Shown: positions 19,617 to 32,737, counted from the stretch's first letter. The stretch: 64,000 nt of DNA from Typha latifolia (GCA_019914945.1 CM034100.1:9683096-9747095), one strand, 5' to 3'. The notes: generated from the letters alone by a model not told the origin. Numbers and translations: made by a program.

Positions 19617-21158
19617 TCTTGAGAAAGAAACAAGATGCAAGTTCAATACATGCCCAAAGCAACCAAAAAAAAATAGCAAGAAATCCAAAAAAATATTCAA
19701 GAAACCATGAAGGCCCTAAAGGAAATCCATCTTTCACTTGAAAACGCTAAGATATCACGTTCAATCACACAAGAAACATCAAGATAGTAACTTTAACGTG
19801 ATCAAAACTCAAAAATGCACAAAATCAATCAAGATCAAAAGACTTAATTGAATAAAAAAATTGGAAAATTGATGGATGATCATACCTCGAAAAAGTGAAG
19901 AAAAACTCAGAAATTCGGTCGAATGACGCTAGATCCGGAGAACTACCCTCTAAAAGGGTTTGTAGTGAGAAATTTGATGAAAAATACAAAGATCTTGAAG
20001 ATTTGAGAGGGAGAAAATGAAGGGTTTCTAGGGTTTGGAAGATGGAAGATGAAAACCCTTGGGTTCGGACGCAATATATAAAGAATCCTCGAGTGCGTTC
20101 GAACGCACCAGTCTGCGCGTTCGAACGCGCCAGTCACCGCGTTCGAACTCAAAAGTTTGCGTTCGAACGCCCCTTTTTTTTTAAGTAAAAAATCTAAGAA
20201 AAAATCAAAAAATCTTTTTGGAGATGCACCTCTAAAAATTTTAAATACATTCAAGACATAGAATATGACAATCGAATGAAATAAGTCATACACAGATCAA
20301 TCAAATCATCAAAAGCATATTATAATCAATTCTAATGCATCACTCAAAATTAAATTAATCTTGATTGATCATAACAATATACATATGCAAGGTGAGCATA
20401 GATAACATGAAACATTCTTCTTAAATAAACTTTCTTATTTACACAATGATACAGCACAGTAGTCAAACCGACTTAGTATTTAAATTTGCACTTTTCGACT
20501 TATTCTCCATAACCGAGCAGGAATTTTTCCTGTATTATGTTTTTTTTATATATTAACCATATAGGTGCAATGATGTCTTTCACACATGAGTAGGTAGCCC
20601 TTTTCTTATAGTACATATCAAACAATGTGCAAGAAGATATTCACAAACATCAAAAAAAAATTTATTTAATTTGCAAGCAATGTACTGAGTCAAACTGGAC
20701 TCTAAACAAGATGGCTTTCACACTAACTCATTGTAGCCCTTTTCATTGATCTTTTATTAACACATTTGTGATGACTAAGCATGAGGTCAAACTGTGCAAA
20801 TCAACGTCAATAGTGAGCTATTTAAAAAAAAATTTATGATGTCATGCTCACTCAAGAATATACACACGTTATAAGTGCATTAATTTCAGTATAATTATCA
20901 TAGAAGTCGAGAGAGTGAATAAATCAGAAATGATATAATATACTATAAGATGACAAAATTGACTATAATAACTCATAATCAAGAGAAAAATCATATTTAT
21001 ATGTCAAGAGTATATTATTGAATATAGGAGTGCATCAATTTTTTTTTATGACAAAAAAACTCTCGACAAATCTGAAACTAAAAACAAAGAAAATTTCAAA
21101 GTAAAGAAAACCTAAAAAGAAACGAAAAGAAATAATAAAAAATGAAACATGCAAATGT
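19617..21158 (-). other. Non-coding spacer of the Sirevirus-like element
   Basis: AT-rich with four GCGTTCGAACGC-type motifs at 20095-20172 and a TATATAAAG at 20071 on the plus strand. No RNase H domain follows the RT, so that part of pol is deleted. The rest shows nothing I recognise. Confidence 0.5.
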
Positions 21159-21449
21159 CTAATCAACACTTTTTCCTGAAATATCCTTACCTACTTTGAT
21201 AGTTGTACTCATAGGAGTTCTAGCATGTTTTGTATTTTCTAAACCGAATTTAGTCACAAGATCCTTAGCATACTTGGTTTGAGCGATAAATATCCATCTT
21301 TCCAATTGAGTAATTTGAAGTCCCAAAAAAAACTTCAACTCACCCATCATGCTCATCTCAAAATGACTATGCATAAGATCTGTAAACTCCTTAGCTAATG
21401 ATCGACTCATTGCCCCGAAGACAATGTCATCCACATATATTTGTGCCAC
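21159..21449 (-). pseudogene. Ty1/copia (Sirevirus-like) reverse transcriptase fragment
   Basis: An open 96-codon frame starts at the copia catalytic motif YVDDIVFGAMS and continues through EMSMMGELKFFLGLQI and TPMSTTIKVGKD, the conserved copia RT C-terminal part. Both catalytic Asp residues are present. The N-terminal RT is cut off at about 21450 by gypsy sequence, and RNase H is missing. Confidence 0.85.
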
Positions 21450-22797
21450 AACTAAGGACCCGACATGGCAGCCAGCTTGTGGAAGTCCTTTTAAGGCCTA
21501 AAATGATGCTTTTGGGCTTGGTTTGATCCCTTCTTGTTGCACCTTCTTGCCTTTGGATTTGAACTTTATTCGCATTGCACCAAAGTCTAATGTGATGGGA
21601 CCGAGCACTTGGAGCCATTGGACTCCTAAGACCATATCCGCCCCTTCGAGAGCGAGAGGGTATAGATCAAGCTCAAATTCGTACCATTGTACCAGCATCT
21701 TGACTCGCTCGTATTTTCCTTCAGTCCTAAGAACCGTGTCATCTCCAATTGTGACATCGAACCCAACAGTTAGAGTTATGGTCAAGCTCGAGTCAATCAA
21801 AATCTCAACTCGGCTTCATTTGACCATTCCTTCTGCCCGTAGTGTCCTGGGAGCACATGAGCCCGAATGGGAACAGAGACAACTCAGCGTGCTTCATCTC
21901 CTCTTCTTCTTCCGCAGCCTCTTCATGGTCTCCATGCTCATCTTCCCATTGTTTAGTTTCCTCCTCTTCTTCGATGGCATCAAGTAGCATGATGGCTGCA
22001 GATTGCTTCTTGCACTTATGGCCTAGTGTGAACCGTTCATCGCAGTAGAAGCATAAGCCTTTGGATCTGCGATCAGCTATTTCAACAGGTGTAAGTCGCC
22101 GCTTGCTACTCCTTTGTCCTTCACCATCGGTTCGGGGTGCTTGAGGTGGTGCTAGGTGTGCACTCGGTGCTCCTCGACTCAATCCCGTTCCAAACCTAGG
22201 GCTAGGTCTCAATGGAGTCAAGCTTGATGTAGGACGTGTGCTCTTCCAATCCAAGGCCATTCTTGATCTGCTCGTCTATCCCATCTCTTGCAGCTTCTCC
22301 TCCATGACCTCTGTACATGTATAGGTGTCCAAGAGGGTCATTGAATTTATGGCTCTCACCTCAACTCGGCTTTTAGGTTTGAGTACCCTAATGAAAGCTG
22401 AGCGTAGCTACCAGTCAGACCATCCTCTGGTTCGATTGCTGATTCGGTCAAACTCAGCCTTGAATGCTTGCATTGTGGATTTCTACTGCAATTAGTGTAG
22501 AGCCTCTTCGAAGTTCTTGTAGTGGGTTGGACCGAATAGCCTACATAGGCATCAGCGAACTCAGTCCAGGTCTGAAATGGTTGGTATGATTGGCAGCCCA
22601 GAACCAATCACACGCCTCATCTTGTAAGTAGAACGATGCGAGTCTGACTTATTGGTTTGCCGGGGTCCGTTGGTAGCCAAATATCTGCACGACTCAACGC
22701 AACTAGTTCAGTGGATCTCCACTTCAAAAAGTAGGAAATTCAAGTCGCAAAGTACGAACTTGAACTATAGGGATTTGCTTTTCATCTCGACTCACTT
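21450..22797 (-). pseudogene. Ty3/gypsy gag-protease fragment, divergent subfamily
   Basis: Minus strand, high to low: gag capsid-like segment with frame shifts (22356-22607 and onward), then an open 151-codon frame (21805-22260). That frame has a proline-rich stretch, the LTPVEIADRRSKGLCFYCDE knuckle with FTLGHKC, and a long glutamate run. A protease/linker frame follows (21498-21800, FDVTIGDDTVLR, LEGADMVLGVQWL). The sequence differs clearly from the other gypsy copies. There is a stop before the protease active site and the DSG motif is partly lost (IDSSLT). Confidence 0.75.
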
Positions 22798-23185
22798 GTG
22801 CCCAAGGCACGCACGACGCACGCGACAAGTCTGGCGGGGCCCATCACGCACAGATATACTCCTATGCACATATAATCATGACATCATCAAATAAAACCTA
22901 CTAACATATCCATGCTCATATAATCCATCACCAAATAAATCAAACTATAAACCAACTAAAGTTGTTAACATATGAATATTCAAGTCCACAATAGTATACA
23001 CTAGTCCACTACATAATCTGGTAGGACCCATACATGCCATGGCAAACCATCAAGATACAACTAAAACAACTAGTACAAAAGTATACTATGATTTGACTTG
23101 TATTAAATAAATCATCGTCTAATACAAAGGAGTACAAATATTAAATACTGGTACATTACGACGTGTATTGTTGTAGTTAGCAGTA
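22798..23185 (-). mobile_element. Tekay-like LTR, 3' end fragment
   Basis: Reverse complement of the LTR tail (CCATCACGCACAGATATACTCC and onward), parallel to 32800-32917 with 33922-34150 and to 40190-40510. Truncated on both sides. Confidence 0.7.
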
Positions 23186-23560
23186 AGAGTGATAAATTAG
23201 GACAGCTTGAGGTACTTTGGAGTAAAATATGATTCAGTTAATAGGTGACGACACTTTTTATATTGTAGAATGAATGTACGCTTTCCTGCATACCAGTAGT
23301 ATTATTGATGTTTATGTGATTACATGACCGACCTAGATCTAGGAATTTTAATTTTGTGAGTGAGTTACTTGTGGTTCTCTAATGTTAGGAGTTAATGAGT
23401 AAACTAATAAGTGAAGTATAAGTTATAAATCTGAAAAAGTGAGATAGCACAGTAGTCGATTTGATTAGAAAGTAGTGGAACAAGATATGTGGATTTTCTT
23501 ACAATACCTGTGTGATTTAAATTTCGGGGTCGAAATATTTTTATAAGGGGGGAAGGAAAA
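23186..23560 (+). mobile_element. Internal 3' end and polypurine tract of a Tekay-like element
   Basis: No reading frame. It ends in AAGGGGGGAAGGAAAA (23545-23560) directly before the LTR start, the layout of a polypurine tract. This is the only place in the window where a Tekay-like LTR keeps its internal neighbour. Confidence 0.6.
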
Positions 23561-26279
23561 TGTAACAATCCAATCCCAAAAAAATAATAATAAATTTCTT
23601 TACATGGGCACGACATGGCCGGCCACACTATGGCCGGCCTCGTGCCCATGCATTGGGGCAGCGTGGGGGAGGAGCCATGCACCCCCCACCCACCGCCTTC
23701 TCTCTCTCTCTCTTTTCTTCTACCCTCGGACTCTCTCTCTCTCTCTCTCTCTCTCTTTCCTTCTTTGGGCTCGGGCTCGTCAGAGCCGAGTCGCCGGCGA
23801 GAGGCCAGCAGTTGGCTGGCCACTAGCTGCCGGTGCCCTCCCCGCAGGCCGAGTCCGCACCTCCCTCCCCTCCTCCTTCTTCTTCTTCTTATTCCTTTCT
23901 TTCTTTCTTTTTCTCTTCCCTCCTCAGCTTCCACTTTTTCTTTTCCTGCACAGTCTGTGGCAGTGTTTTAATTATTTATTTATTTGATGTTATTTATTTA
24001 GGTTTTTCCTTCTTAATTAATGCAAATAGATTATTTAGACATTAATTATTTTAATAATAATATATTCTTCAATATGTTTAGTATTAATTGTAATTTGTAT
24101 AATCAATGATTAATTAGGTATAAGTATAAGTAATACTCATATTTATTTATTTATATCTATATTAGATTTATATATAGATTTGTAAATTATAATTATCAAA
24201 TTTATATACCAATATTTTTATGAGATACATTTTAAATAATTCTAATAATTTATCATACATTATTATTTTGTAACAAATAAGATAATGACTACATAGTCCC
24301 TAATTAATCAAGATATAATTTAATTATAATTAGGTTTTTATCTATATTTATATTTTATTTATAATTAAAAATCTAGCCAATTATAAAAATAAGTAAAAAT
24401 TCTAAAATCTAATAAATCATCATATTTTACTCGAACGGATTATATTGGGATAAACAACTATCTTTATGTTACTTAAATATTTGAGACCCCGTGGACTTTG
24501 CTAGCGATAAGTGTCACTCGGGTAACTAACGGGCGTGAGAGATGCGTGGTTTGTGTCTTCTGATTAGACTGTGAGTAGTCTTATCCCTTAGATGCCTTTC
24601 TCAAATTAGGTTATATTATATATTTATGTACATGCATATTTTGGCCTCCGACATAATTATATGATTTTATCTAGAGATTATTATAGTCGAGCATATTTTA
24701 TCATGCATTCGATTATGCTGATTTGGAATATGAGTACATTGGTGATATATATAGAGATGATTAGAGATGATTCTACTGTTATGATTGTTTACCGAGTTGA
24801 TCTGTAGTATGAGTATGCATGTAATAGATTACCATGAGTATGCATGTGTTGACGATACAGTTGAAGACTACATTGCATCATTTTCTCTTGATTCCTATTC
24901 CACCTAAATTTTTATTATACATTGACTCGTTATCGTACTGGATATATGCATGTGATCTGACATTTAGAAGGAAAACATGAAATGTGATTGATAGGCTAGT
25001 TGATAGAAAGCATGAGGATACCCGAGTAGGCGCCAGGGTTAGGGGTGCCTGGAGTGATGATTATGGTCACTGATATGCGATATCTCGTGGCCCATGTCCG
25101 AGGTCAGTTGAGTTTGTGCGCACAGACAATCGGACACATGCCATTCACTAGGGCATATGTAGTGAGTTATCCTCACGAGGTTTCTATCAACTATGTGGGG
25201 TGCCCGGTCTAGATGGAGGTTGATACCCTTAGCGGATGGCAGGGTATGGTTATATTTGAGATACTCATTGCTGATGGCAGAGTATGCTCCGAGCCTTCAG
25301 GGTTCATGGGAGCCCAACCCATGCTAGACTTGAGAAAGACTGTGAAGGGTTCATGGGAGCCCAACCCATAAACCCCATGCTACCCACGCTGCAAGAAAGG
25401 CGTACTTAATCGAAACCAATGTTTCATCGAAATAAACCACCGGTTCTGTCTCGCCAAAAATATGATGATGAATGGATGGATTTGAGGAACCAACAACCCC
25501 TCAATTCATCCTAGGGTCGCCGGAATGAACCCAGGAGGAAGGAGGCCCAACTAACATGAAGAAGAAGAAGAAGAAGAAGGTGTTTACTTTACATTTATGT
25601 ATTATTGAGGACACATTGATATACTTATTCATGGCATGATGCTCTTTCTGATTCATATTATTCAGTACATGATTTAATCTCTGTTTGGCATCACTGATTC
25701 AGGGTAAAGTCTATTCACTGAGCCTTTTGCTCATGACTCTCTTTATTTCTTTTCTAACCCCTCAGATTTGTGGTACCTGATAGCGACCTGATATATCTTG
25801 AGAAGATATTTTAGAGTGATGATGAGGTGAGCTATTGATGCGAGACGGTATAGAAGATAGTTTAACCAGACATTGAGTTGTATCGTTGTTTATTATATTT
25901 GTACCTTATTGTATTAGATGATGATTTGTATAGTATATGTCAGATTTTATAGCACTCGTGTATCAGCTGTTTAGTTGTATCTTAATGGTTTGTTGTGGCC
26001 TGTGTGGGTCCTGCCAGATTTTATAGCGGTCAAGTGTTTATTATTGTGGACTTGGATATTCATATGTTAACAGGTTTATTTGGTTAAGAGTATGATTTAT
26101 TTGGTGATGGATTATCATATATGGATAGGTTAGCAAGTTTTATTTAATGATGTCATGATTGTATGTGCATAGGAGTGTATCTGGTGTGTGACAGCCCCGC
26201 CCGTCTTGTCGCGTGCGCCATGCGTGCCGTGTGGGCGTGCACGTGCCCGTGCCGGGCGGGAGCGTTACAGGCAGGACCC
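23561..26279 (+). mobile_element. Tekay-like 3' LTR with a captured segment
   Basis: Starts TGTAACAATCC and ends GGGAGCGTTACA, the undecayed family termini. It has the usual CT-rich block (23698-23760), AT-rich block and two hairpin units (25223, 25261). At about 25290 normal LTR sequence is replaced by foreign sequence up to about 25575, where LTR sequence resumes. The foreign part is shared with 14644-15073. Confidence 0.8.
25319..25748 (+). repeat. 430 bp tract nearly identical to 14644-15073
   Basis: Second copy of the shared tract. The 20-base GGTTCATGGGAGCCCAACCC occurs both just before it (25299) and inside it (25347), which may mark how the segment was joined. Confidence 0.9.
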
Positions 26280-26940
26280 ACACAGGCCACAACAAACTAT
26301 CAAGATACAACTAAAACAACTAATACAAGAGTACGTCATGATTCGACCTGTATCATATAGATCATCATCTAATACGAAAGAGTACAAATATCAAATATTG
26401 GTACAACTCACTTTTTATATAAACTATCATTTATACCGTCTTGCATCTATAGCTTACCTCATCTTTGCTCTAAAATATCTCATCAGCGTATCTCAAGGCG
26501 ATATCACATACCATAATTTGAGAAAGGCATCTAGGGGATAAGACTATTCACACTTGATTAGAAGACGCAAACCACGTATCTCTCACATCCGCCAATTAAC
26601 CGAGTGACATTATCCAATAATTAATGTCTAAATCTATTTGTATTAATTAAGAACAAAATATCTAAATAAATAAATAATAAAAATGAGGATAATTACACTA
26701 GTGTTGGGCTTGGTCCAGCACTGGCCTGCTATAGTGCTGGCCCAAGCCTAGCACTATTGCAAAAAACAAAGAAGAGAAGAAGCAGCTGAGGAAGAAGAAG
26801 AAGAAGAAAGGAAGAAGAAGAAGAAAGGAAGAAGAAGAAGAAGAAAGGAAGAAGAAAGAAGGAAGAAGAAGAAGAAGAAGAGAAGAGAAGAGAAGAAGAA
26901 GAAAGAGATGAGGGGAGGGAAGTGTGGACCCGGGCCGACA

Positions 26941-26980
<40 letters not shown>

Positions 26981-27269
26981 AAGGGGCTCACCGTCGCTCG
27001 CGGAGGTGGCAGCGGTGGTTTCCAAGGACGGCGGCGGCGGTGATAATAGTGGGAGAGAGAGAGAGAGAAAGAGAGTTTGAGAGAGGGAAATAGAGAGAGA
27101 ACTATAGAGGGGAAAAGAGAGGCGGTGGGGACGTCGGCCCTACGGCTGCGGCGCCGGCGGGCCAGCGGCTGGGAATGCGTGGCACCCCCAGCCTGCGCCA
27201 GCAGCCATGACACGGAGCCGGCCACGTCGTGCCATGCAAAATTCTTTTTTTTTGGATTGGGTTGTTACA
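26280..27269 (-). mobile_element. Tekay-like LTR, internally deleted
   Basis: Reverse orientation; ends GGGTTGTTACA at 27269 (family start TGTAACAACCC). The central 1.6 kb or so, including the hairpin array, is missing with a join near 26500. A GA-rich block lies at 26770-27120. Its other end is cut by the plus-strand LTR ending at 26279. Confidence 0.75.
26941..26976. repeat. (GA)n microsatellite
   Basis: Perfect GA run in the terminal purine-rich block of the reversed LTR. Confidence 0.9.
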
Positions 27270-28206
27270 GTAATCATCTCTAGATAAAGTCATATAATTA
27301 TGTTGGAGGCCAAAACATGCATGTTTATAATATATAATATAATATAATTTGATAAAGGCGTCTAGGAGATAATACTACTCACTTCTGATCAGAAGATAGC
27401 ACTACATATCCCTCACATCCGTCAACCGAGAGTCAACTCATCGCTAGCAGAGTCCACGGTGTCTCAAATAAGGGGTTCGGGGTCTGAAAATATTTAAATA
27501 GCATTAAGTTAGTTGTTTATACAATTAGAATTAGTTCAAATAGAATATAAAGTTTTATTAGGTTTAGAACCACTTCTTTTATTCTGTACATATAACTAGA
27601 TCCATATTATATGTACGATTCAAATACTATAATTATACTATTATCAAAAAATGCTAGTTATAATATAAGGAGGAGAGGTCTGTTTCTTTTTATGTAAAAA
27701 TATTCTAAATATAAACTTATCAAATAAATAAAAATAAATAAAAGCATTGTCAGCACTGTCGGGTTGAGCCCATCACTATTGTAGACAGAAGAGGAGGAGG
27801 GACTAGAAGAAGAAGAGGAAGAAAGGAAGAAGAATAAAGAAGAAATGAAAAAGAAGAAAGAAGAGAGAGAGAGAGGAGGGGAAGGAGGAGAGCCGGGCCG
27901 GCGGGGAGGGAAGGCTAACCGGCGTCAGTGAAGGTGGCGGCAATAGTGGCGGCAGCTGCAGGCCGGCATCAGGAGGAAAATGAGAGTTAAGAGAGAAGAA
28001 AAGGAGAGACCGAGAGAGGAGAGAGAGAGGACAGGGAGATATAGAGGGTAAGAAAGGCGGTGGTGGGGGGGTGCTTGGCAACGACGATAGGGCCGACCAT
28101 GCCAGCTGTTTCGGCCAGGTTCTCAGCTTGCCCGCTGCTGCATGGCATGAGGCCGGCCACTTCGTGCCATGCACAATTTGTTTTTAATTTAGACTAGGTT
28201 GTTATA
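27270..28206 (-). mobile_element. Tekay-like LTR, 5' fragment
   Basis: Reverse orientation; ends AGGTTGTTATA at 28206 (TGTAAC decayed to TATAAC). Covers the family start, purine-rich block (27785-28060) and part of the AT-rich block. Truncated at 27270. Confidence 0.75.
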
Positions 28207-28905
28207 ATTTGGTTCCTCGGTGGTTGAGACTAACCCATCAACAAGCCATGGCAGCCGGCTTGTGGTAACCTGGTTAGAGCTTGAAGGCTAGCCTAGCCCT
28301 AGGGTTCGGCCGTAACCCTTCGAGTCGAATTGGTCTCCCCTCAAACTCAAAGTCCATCCGCATCATGCCAAAATCAACTAGGATTGGGCCTAAGCCCTGA
28401 AGCCATTGAACTCCTAGGACCAAGTCGGCACTCTTGAGTTCCAAAGGGTGCAAGTCCAACCAGAACATCTCACCTTGGATTTGCACCTCTACTCCATCGC
28501 ACCTACTATCCGTCCGCAAGATTGTGCCATCTCTGAATGGCTACACCGAATCCGATGGTTGGAGTCACCCTCAACCCAATTTGTCTCACCAACTTCTCAT
28601 CCATGAAATTACATGTGCTGCCCAAGTCAATTAGTATCTCAACTCGGTGCTTCTTGATCGAACCTTCTACCCGCACCGCAGAGTTCGAGGTGCTCGCGAG
28701 CCCGAGTAGGCATGTAAGCTCAACTCGGCATGCACCTCATTCTCATGGTCTATGGCCTCCATATTCGCTACCATCGTTTCATCCCACCACGGCTCTATTT
28801 GACCCTCCTCGTCTCCTCCGAGGAACATGATCGTTGCAGGTTGTCTACCACACTTGTGTCCCATAGCAAACTTCTCGTCGCAGTAGAAGCATAAACCATA
28901 GGCCC
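28207..28905 (-). pseudogene. Ty3/gypsy gag end-protease-linker fragment
   Basis: Minus strand: zinc-knuckle end, acidic tail (GGDEEGQIEPWWDE), HAELSLHAYSGSRAPRTL, then frame breaks before a protease read as LIDLGST-like near 28610-28640. A clean linker follows (28274-28519, GEMFWLDLHPLELKSADLVL). It is the left part of an element that resumes at 29371 after a solo LTR. Confidence 0.8.
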
Positions 28906-29370
28906 TGTAGCGGCCAAATTCTAGAAACGCAGATCTGGATTTGAAGGATTTGCAAATGCTTCTAGGTGTGGTAATTCTCTCATTTTGGGTCGAGAGAGGG
29001 TGGCCACGACCTAAAGGAGGAGGGCTGCCATGGAAGTGTGGGAAATTTCGTAGGTTTTGGAGGAGGCTATTTACATTATGACTACTCCTAGGGCTAAAAT
29101 TAGCTGTCATAATGAGCAAAGGAGTTACACACCACAATTTATAGGTGGCTAACTCCGAATTAGGCTGTTTAACCCTCATCTGGACTAACTAACGCTAGTA
29201 AGGAAACTTAGACCAACTAGGTCTAATAAGCAAATGTAATAGACCATAAGCTCTTAATTGAACAACCTAAAGGAAATAAGCAAATCTAAGATGGATAGTG
29301 TGTGAGTCTAATATTAGATCAAGTGATTTTGCTTGGCTAGGCTAGATCAGCTTGGGCTTGGGTCATAATA
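28906..29370 (-). mobile_element. Solo LTR, third gypsy-type family (465 bp)
   Basis: On the plus strand it runs TGTAGCGGCC..GGTCATAATA, flanked by a perfect GGCCC duplication (28901-28905, 29371-29375). The relative at 31641-32127 in the other orientation shows the family start is TGTTATGACCC. A minus-strand TATAAAT lies at 29137-29143. It sits inside the gag zinc-knuckle region. Confidence 0.85.
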
Positions 29371-30745
29371 GGCCCTCCTTTCCTCGATTTGTGCCGGGGT
29401 TAGCCTTCGGGAGAAGCTCTTCCATTACCCTCCGAAGTCGGTGAGAGGAGCACTAGATGGTAGCGATTTCCCCCCTTGTGGTCGAGTGGGAGGACCAAAA
29501 TCCAACATTGCTCCTTGGAACTTCTTCAGAGCTCCTTGACCTTCTCCATTTTGGCCGCTATAGAAAAGGCTTTCAACAATGTCCTAGGCCTTATGGCCTT
29601 GACCTCTGCTTGTATGTCGGATTTGAGTCCACTAATGAAGGTGGTTTGGAGAGCTCAGTTTGACTAACCAGGTACATGGTTGCAAATTCTTTCAAACTCT
29701 TCTTGATAAGCTCGGATCGTGGTCCATTGAGTTAGCTTAGTCAAGACTGCTTGGAAGTCTTCATACTTAGTCGGACCGAACTGAGTACATAGTGCGGATG
29801 CAAACTCATCCCAAGACAGAAACGATTGAGTACATTGTGCTGCTTGGAACCATCTGATCATGACATCCTCCAAGTGGAATGAGGCTATTACGACCTTCTG
29901 GTGGTCTGGGGTCCCTTGGTAGGTGAAGAACTGATCTGCTCGATAGAGCCAATCTAGTGGATCGTCTCCCGCAAACTTGGGGAAATTGAGTCATATGGTT
30001 CAAAGTTGAGCCCCTACAAATGGCCCATCTTCATGGGTGGCATGTCCTCGTTCCCCGTGTGTGTCCCTTTTGCCATGTGGAGGGGGACCCCACTATGGCA
30101 TCAGCTCCATGACCCATTGGTTCGAACCATTGCCTGCCTTATCCATAGGTGGCTTAAGCCAACCTTTGGCCACGGATTGTTCAAGCCCTAGTCTTTTAGT
30201 GCAAGCAGTTCATGCTAGGGTCTACCTTTCTCTGTTTCGGACCAAACCATAGTTGCAGATGGCTCAGTCCAAGCCTTAGGCACAGGTGGTTCGGGCAATG
30301 CCCTAGGCACCGTCGGGTCAGATCAAGCCCTAGGCATTGGATAAGGTGGAGTTTTAGTGTGCCGAACTCCATCTCGCACGTCTAACCCTGGTGGGTTCAT
30401 CCATTGGTGTGCACGTCCGAAGGATGGGTCCACTCAAACCTATGGCATTCACCTCTTCAACTGGTTCAGCGTTCATTGGTTTGGGAGCCACAACACTCCT
30501 CTTTATTTATGCTCGTGAGGTCCATTCATCACGTAGTTCGCGAATAGCGAATACCATCTCAGCCATGAATGCTTGTATTAATTGCAAGCATTGAAGCACC
30601 TCCGGCTGAGCTGTCAAGGGTGGTGGGTTCGGCGGTTCCGGCTGTGGACTTGTGTTCTCGGGTAGTTGTCGCCGGTGGTAGATCCCTGACCGTAGAAGTC
30701 TCCCTATTTACTCTTGTAGCCATCCCTCGTGTGATTGTCATCTGG
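29371..30745 (-). pseudogene. Ty3/gypsy gag, 5' part
   Basis: Resumes the element at 28207-28905. Minus strand: gag start MTITRGMATRVNRETST at 30741, then the Ala-Arg-Ala-Trp-like region with many breaks (30100-30480), then capsid pieces IRWFQAAQCTQSFLSWDEFA and EEFERICNHVPG at 29664-29873. At least four frame disruptions. The adjoining primer binding site is deleted; gag runs almost directly into LTR sequence near 30755. Confidence 0.75.
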
Positions 30746-30756
30746 TCTGAGGATAA

Positions 30757-31252
30757 TGGTAGATGGAGAGGGTGGAAGGATGAATAATGGCGGTGGTGAT
30801 GGTGTGGAAGATTATGGGCACCGATGGTGGTGATGATGGGAAATTAATTTACTTCTACTCCTAGGTTATCTTAGCCTTGCTCCTAAGATAAACTCAAGAC
30901 TAGAATACTTTCTCAATGCTTGGATGCTTAACAAGGAGCCTAACCCCTCTATATATAGAGGTAGGTTACAAAGAGTCCCACTAGGACTAGCCCAAAAGGC
31001 GGACACGACTCGAATTAGGATTTGCTTAAAGGCTTACATGACTTAATTGGACTTGTCTTAAAGGCTTACTTGATGTAACTAGACTTGCCTTAAGGGCTAT
31101 CATAATTTATTTTGACTTGCTTTAATGGCTCACACGACTAAATTAGACTTGCCTAAAAGGCTTACATTATGAAATAATTAGAAGATAAATATAATCGATC
31201 AATCGAGCCCAATATCCCTATGAATTGATCCGATCAGACTCGAATCACATCA
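30757..31252 (-). repeat. 5' LTR of the minus-strand Reina-like element
   Basis: Reverse complement of the LTR family; begins (minus strand) TGATGTGATTCGAG at 31252 and contains the 16 bp TATA palindrome at 30946-30961. The last 70 or so LTR bases and the primer binding site are lost in a deletion joining it to gag. Confidence 0.8.
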
Positions 31253-31640
31253 ACAATGGCCGTCAACTATAGCCACCAGGGACCGGTGGACCCATTGATG
31301 ACGTCTATGGCCGCCACAATAGCAACCCGAGCCCAAATTTGATAATTAGCTTCCACTGCCGCTCGTCGCCACTCCGCTACCACAAGGAACATCTATAAGT
31401 TGATTGTAAGCAATTCACAACCTTGTCCAGCTGCCACCAGCGTCCATGCAGCCCATAGCGGCACTCCTTGGCTGAAAAACTTTTTCAGCCCTATGGTTAG
31501 GATTTTGGTTATTGAGTAGTGGAGATGAAGTGCATGTATCTCGAGGCATGCTAAATTTTTGTGATCTGACTCAACTAACTCGCATGAACCAGTTGGAAAC
31601 CTATGAGTGCGACTTGTGTCCGAGTATGAGCCTAAGGATG
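31253..31640. other. Unclassified sequence, left of a solo LTR target
   Basis: No frame or motif I recognise. It continues at 32128 across the inserted LTR. Confidence 0.4.
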
Positions 31641-32127
31641 TGTTATGACCCAAGCTCAAGTTGATCTAGCCTAGCCAAGCAAAATCACTTGATCTGGTAT
31701 TAGACTTATCATGCACTATCCATCTTAGATTTGTTTATTTCCTTTAACTTGTTCAACTAAGACCTTATGGTCTATTGCATTTGCTTATTAGACCTAATTG
31801 GTCTAGGTTTGCTTATTAGCATTAGTCGGTCTAGATGAGGGTTAAACAGCCTAATCTGGAGTTAGCCGCCTATAAATTGTGGTGTGCAGCTCTTTTGCTC
31901 ATTATGAAATGAATCAACTAGTTTTAGCCCTAGGAGTAGCCAAAATCTAAATAGCCTCTTCCAACAGCTCTGAAATTTCCCTCTACACCTCCATTACGGC
32001 CCTCCACCACTCCTCCTCTAGTTCGTGGCTACCCTCTCTCGACCCCAAACGAGAGAATTACCACACCTAGGAGCATCTGCTACTTATTCAAATCCAGATC
32101 AATTTTTCTAGAAATTGGGCAGCTATA
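31641..32127 (+). mobile_element. Solo LTR, third gypsy-type family (487 bp)
   Basis: TGTTATGACCC..GCAGCTATA with a perfect GGATG duplication at 31636-31640 and 32128-32132. Terminal CA has become TA. TATAAATTG at 31871. Same family as 28906-29370. Confidence 0.85.
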
Positions 32128-32473
32128 GGATGAGTTGGTGGAACGACCCGATGGACTCATGTCAACTGCTTGAGCTAGTTCTGCATGCAAATCCATGGAC
32201 CTACGAGCATGACATGAGCTAGAAGATCTAGCTCTTTACTAGTCACCTTGAGGACAAGGTGTCCAAGGTGTGGTGGACCGATACAATCTAACCATATGGG
32301 TTAAGTCAGTTGAGTTAGTTGAGTCAAGTCGATTCAAATTGAGTTAGTTAATTAGATTTATCTTATTTCTTTAAATTTTAAAAAATTTGAATAATCTGCA
32401 TGTGGATCCGATATGCTAGGATTTTATTCCTATAAATAGGAGTGGTTATGGGTTGATTACTGTCATGGAATTG
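32128..32473 (+). mobile_element. 3' end of a gypsy-type element and start of its LTR
   Basis: A purine-rich AGGACAAGGTGTCCAAGG at 32253-32270 parallels the tract before the Reina-like 3' LTRs. It is followed by LTR-like sequence with TATAAATAGG at 32431. The LTR is cut at 32473 by the next insertion. Confidence 0.55.
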
Positions 32474-32737
32474 TGATACGATTTGGACTTCACCGATGTC
32501 GTCTCGAGCATAGATACACCTTACGGGTGTCTTTTCTTATTGTGTTAGTGTTTTATATCTGTAGGTTGTATTCGAATGCCTGCATACGTTCGCATCGACA
32601 AAGAATGTAATTTGTGTGTTCGAACGCGTTCGACCCCGTTCGAACGGGGTCAACGAAAATTCACTGTTTCTAGGGTTAATAGTTATCATTTTTGACTTGT
32701 TTGATTAGCCTCTTAAGGTGTGGATGGCAACCAAATA
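32474..32737 (+). mobile_element. TTCGAACGC-rich LTR, 5' part
   Basis: Starts TGATACGATT like the solo LTR at 4104 and follows it through four TTCGAA-type motifs (32570-32645). At 32738 it is interrupted by a reversed Tekay-like LTR, and its other side is not found. Confidence 0.75.

Noticed and set aside
19943..20293. 116-codon minus-strand frame in the Sirevirus spacer
   Set aside because: Phe/Lys-rich, crosses the TTCGAACGC repeats and has no similarity to gag, pol or the env-like domain.
28901..29180. 170-codon minus-strand frame joining LTR sequence to the gag zinc knuckle
   Set aside because: It is an accidental fusion across the boundary of the inserted solo LTR at 28906; only the knuckle part is gag.
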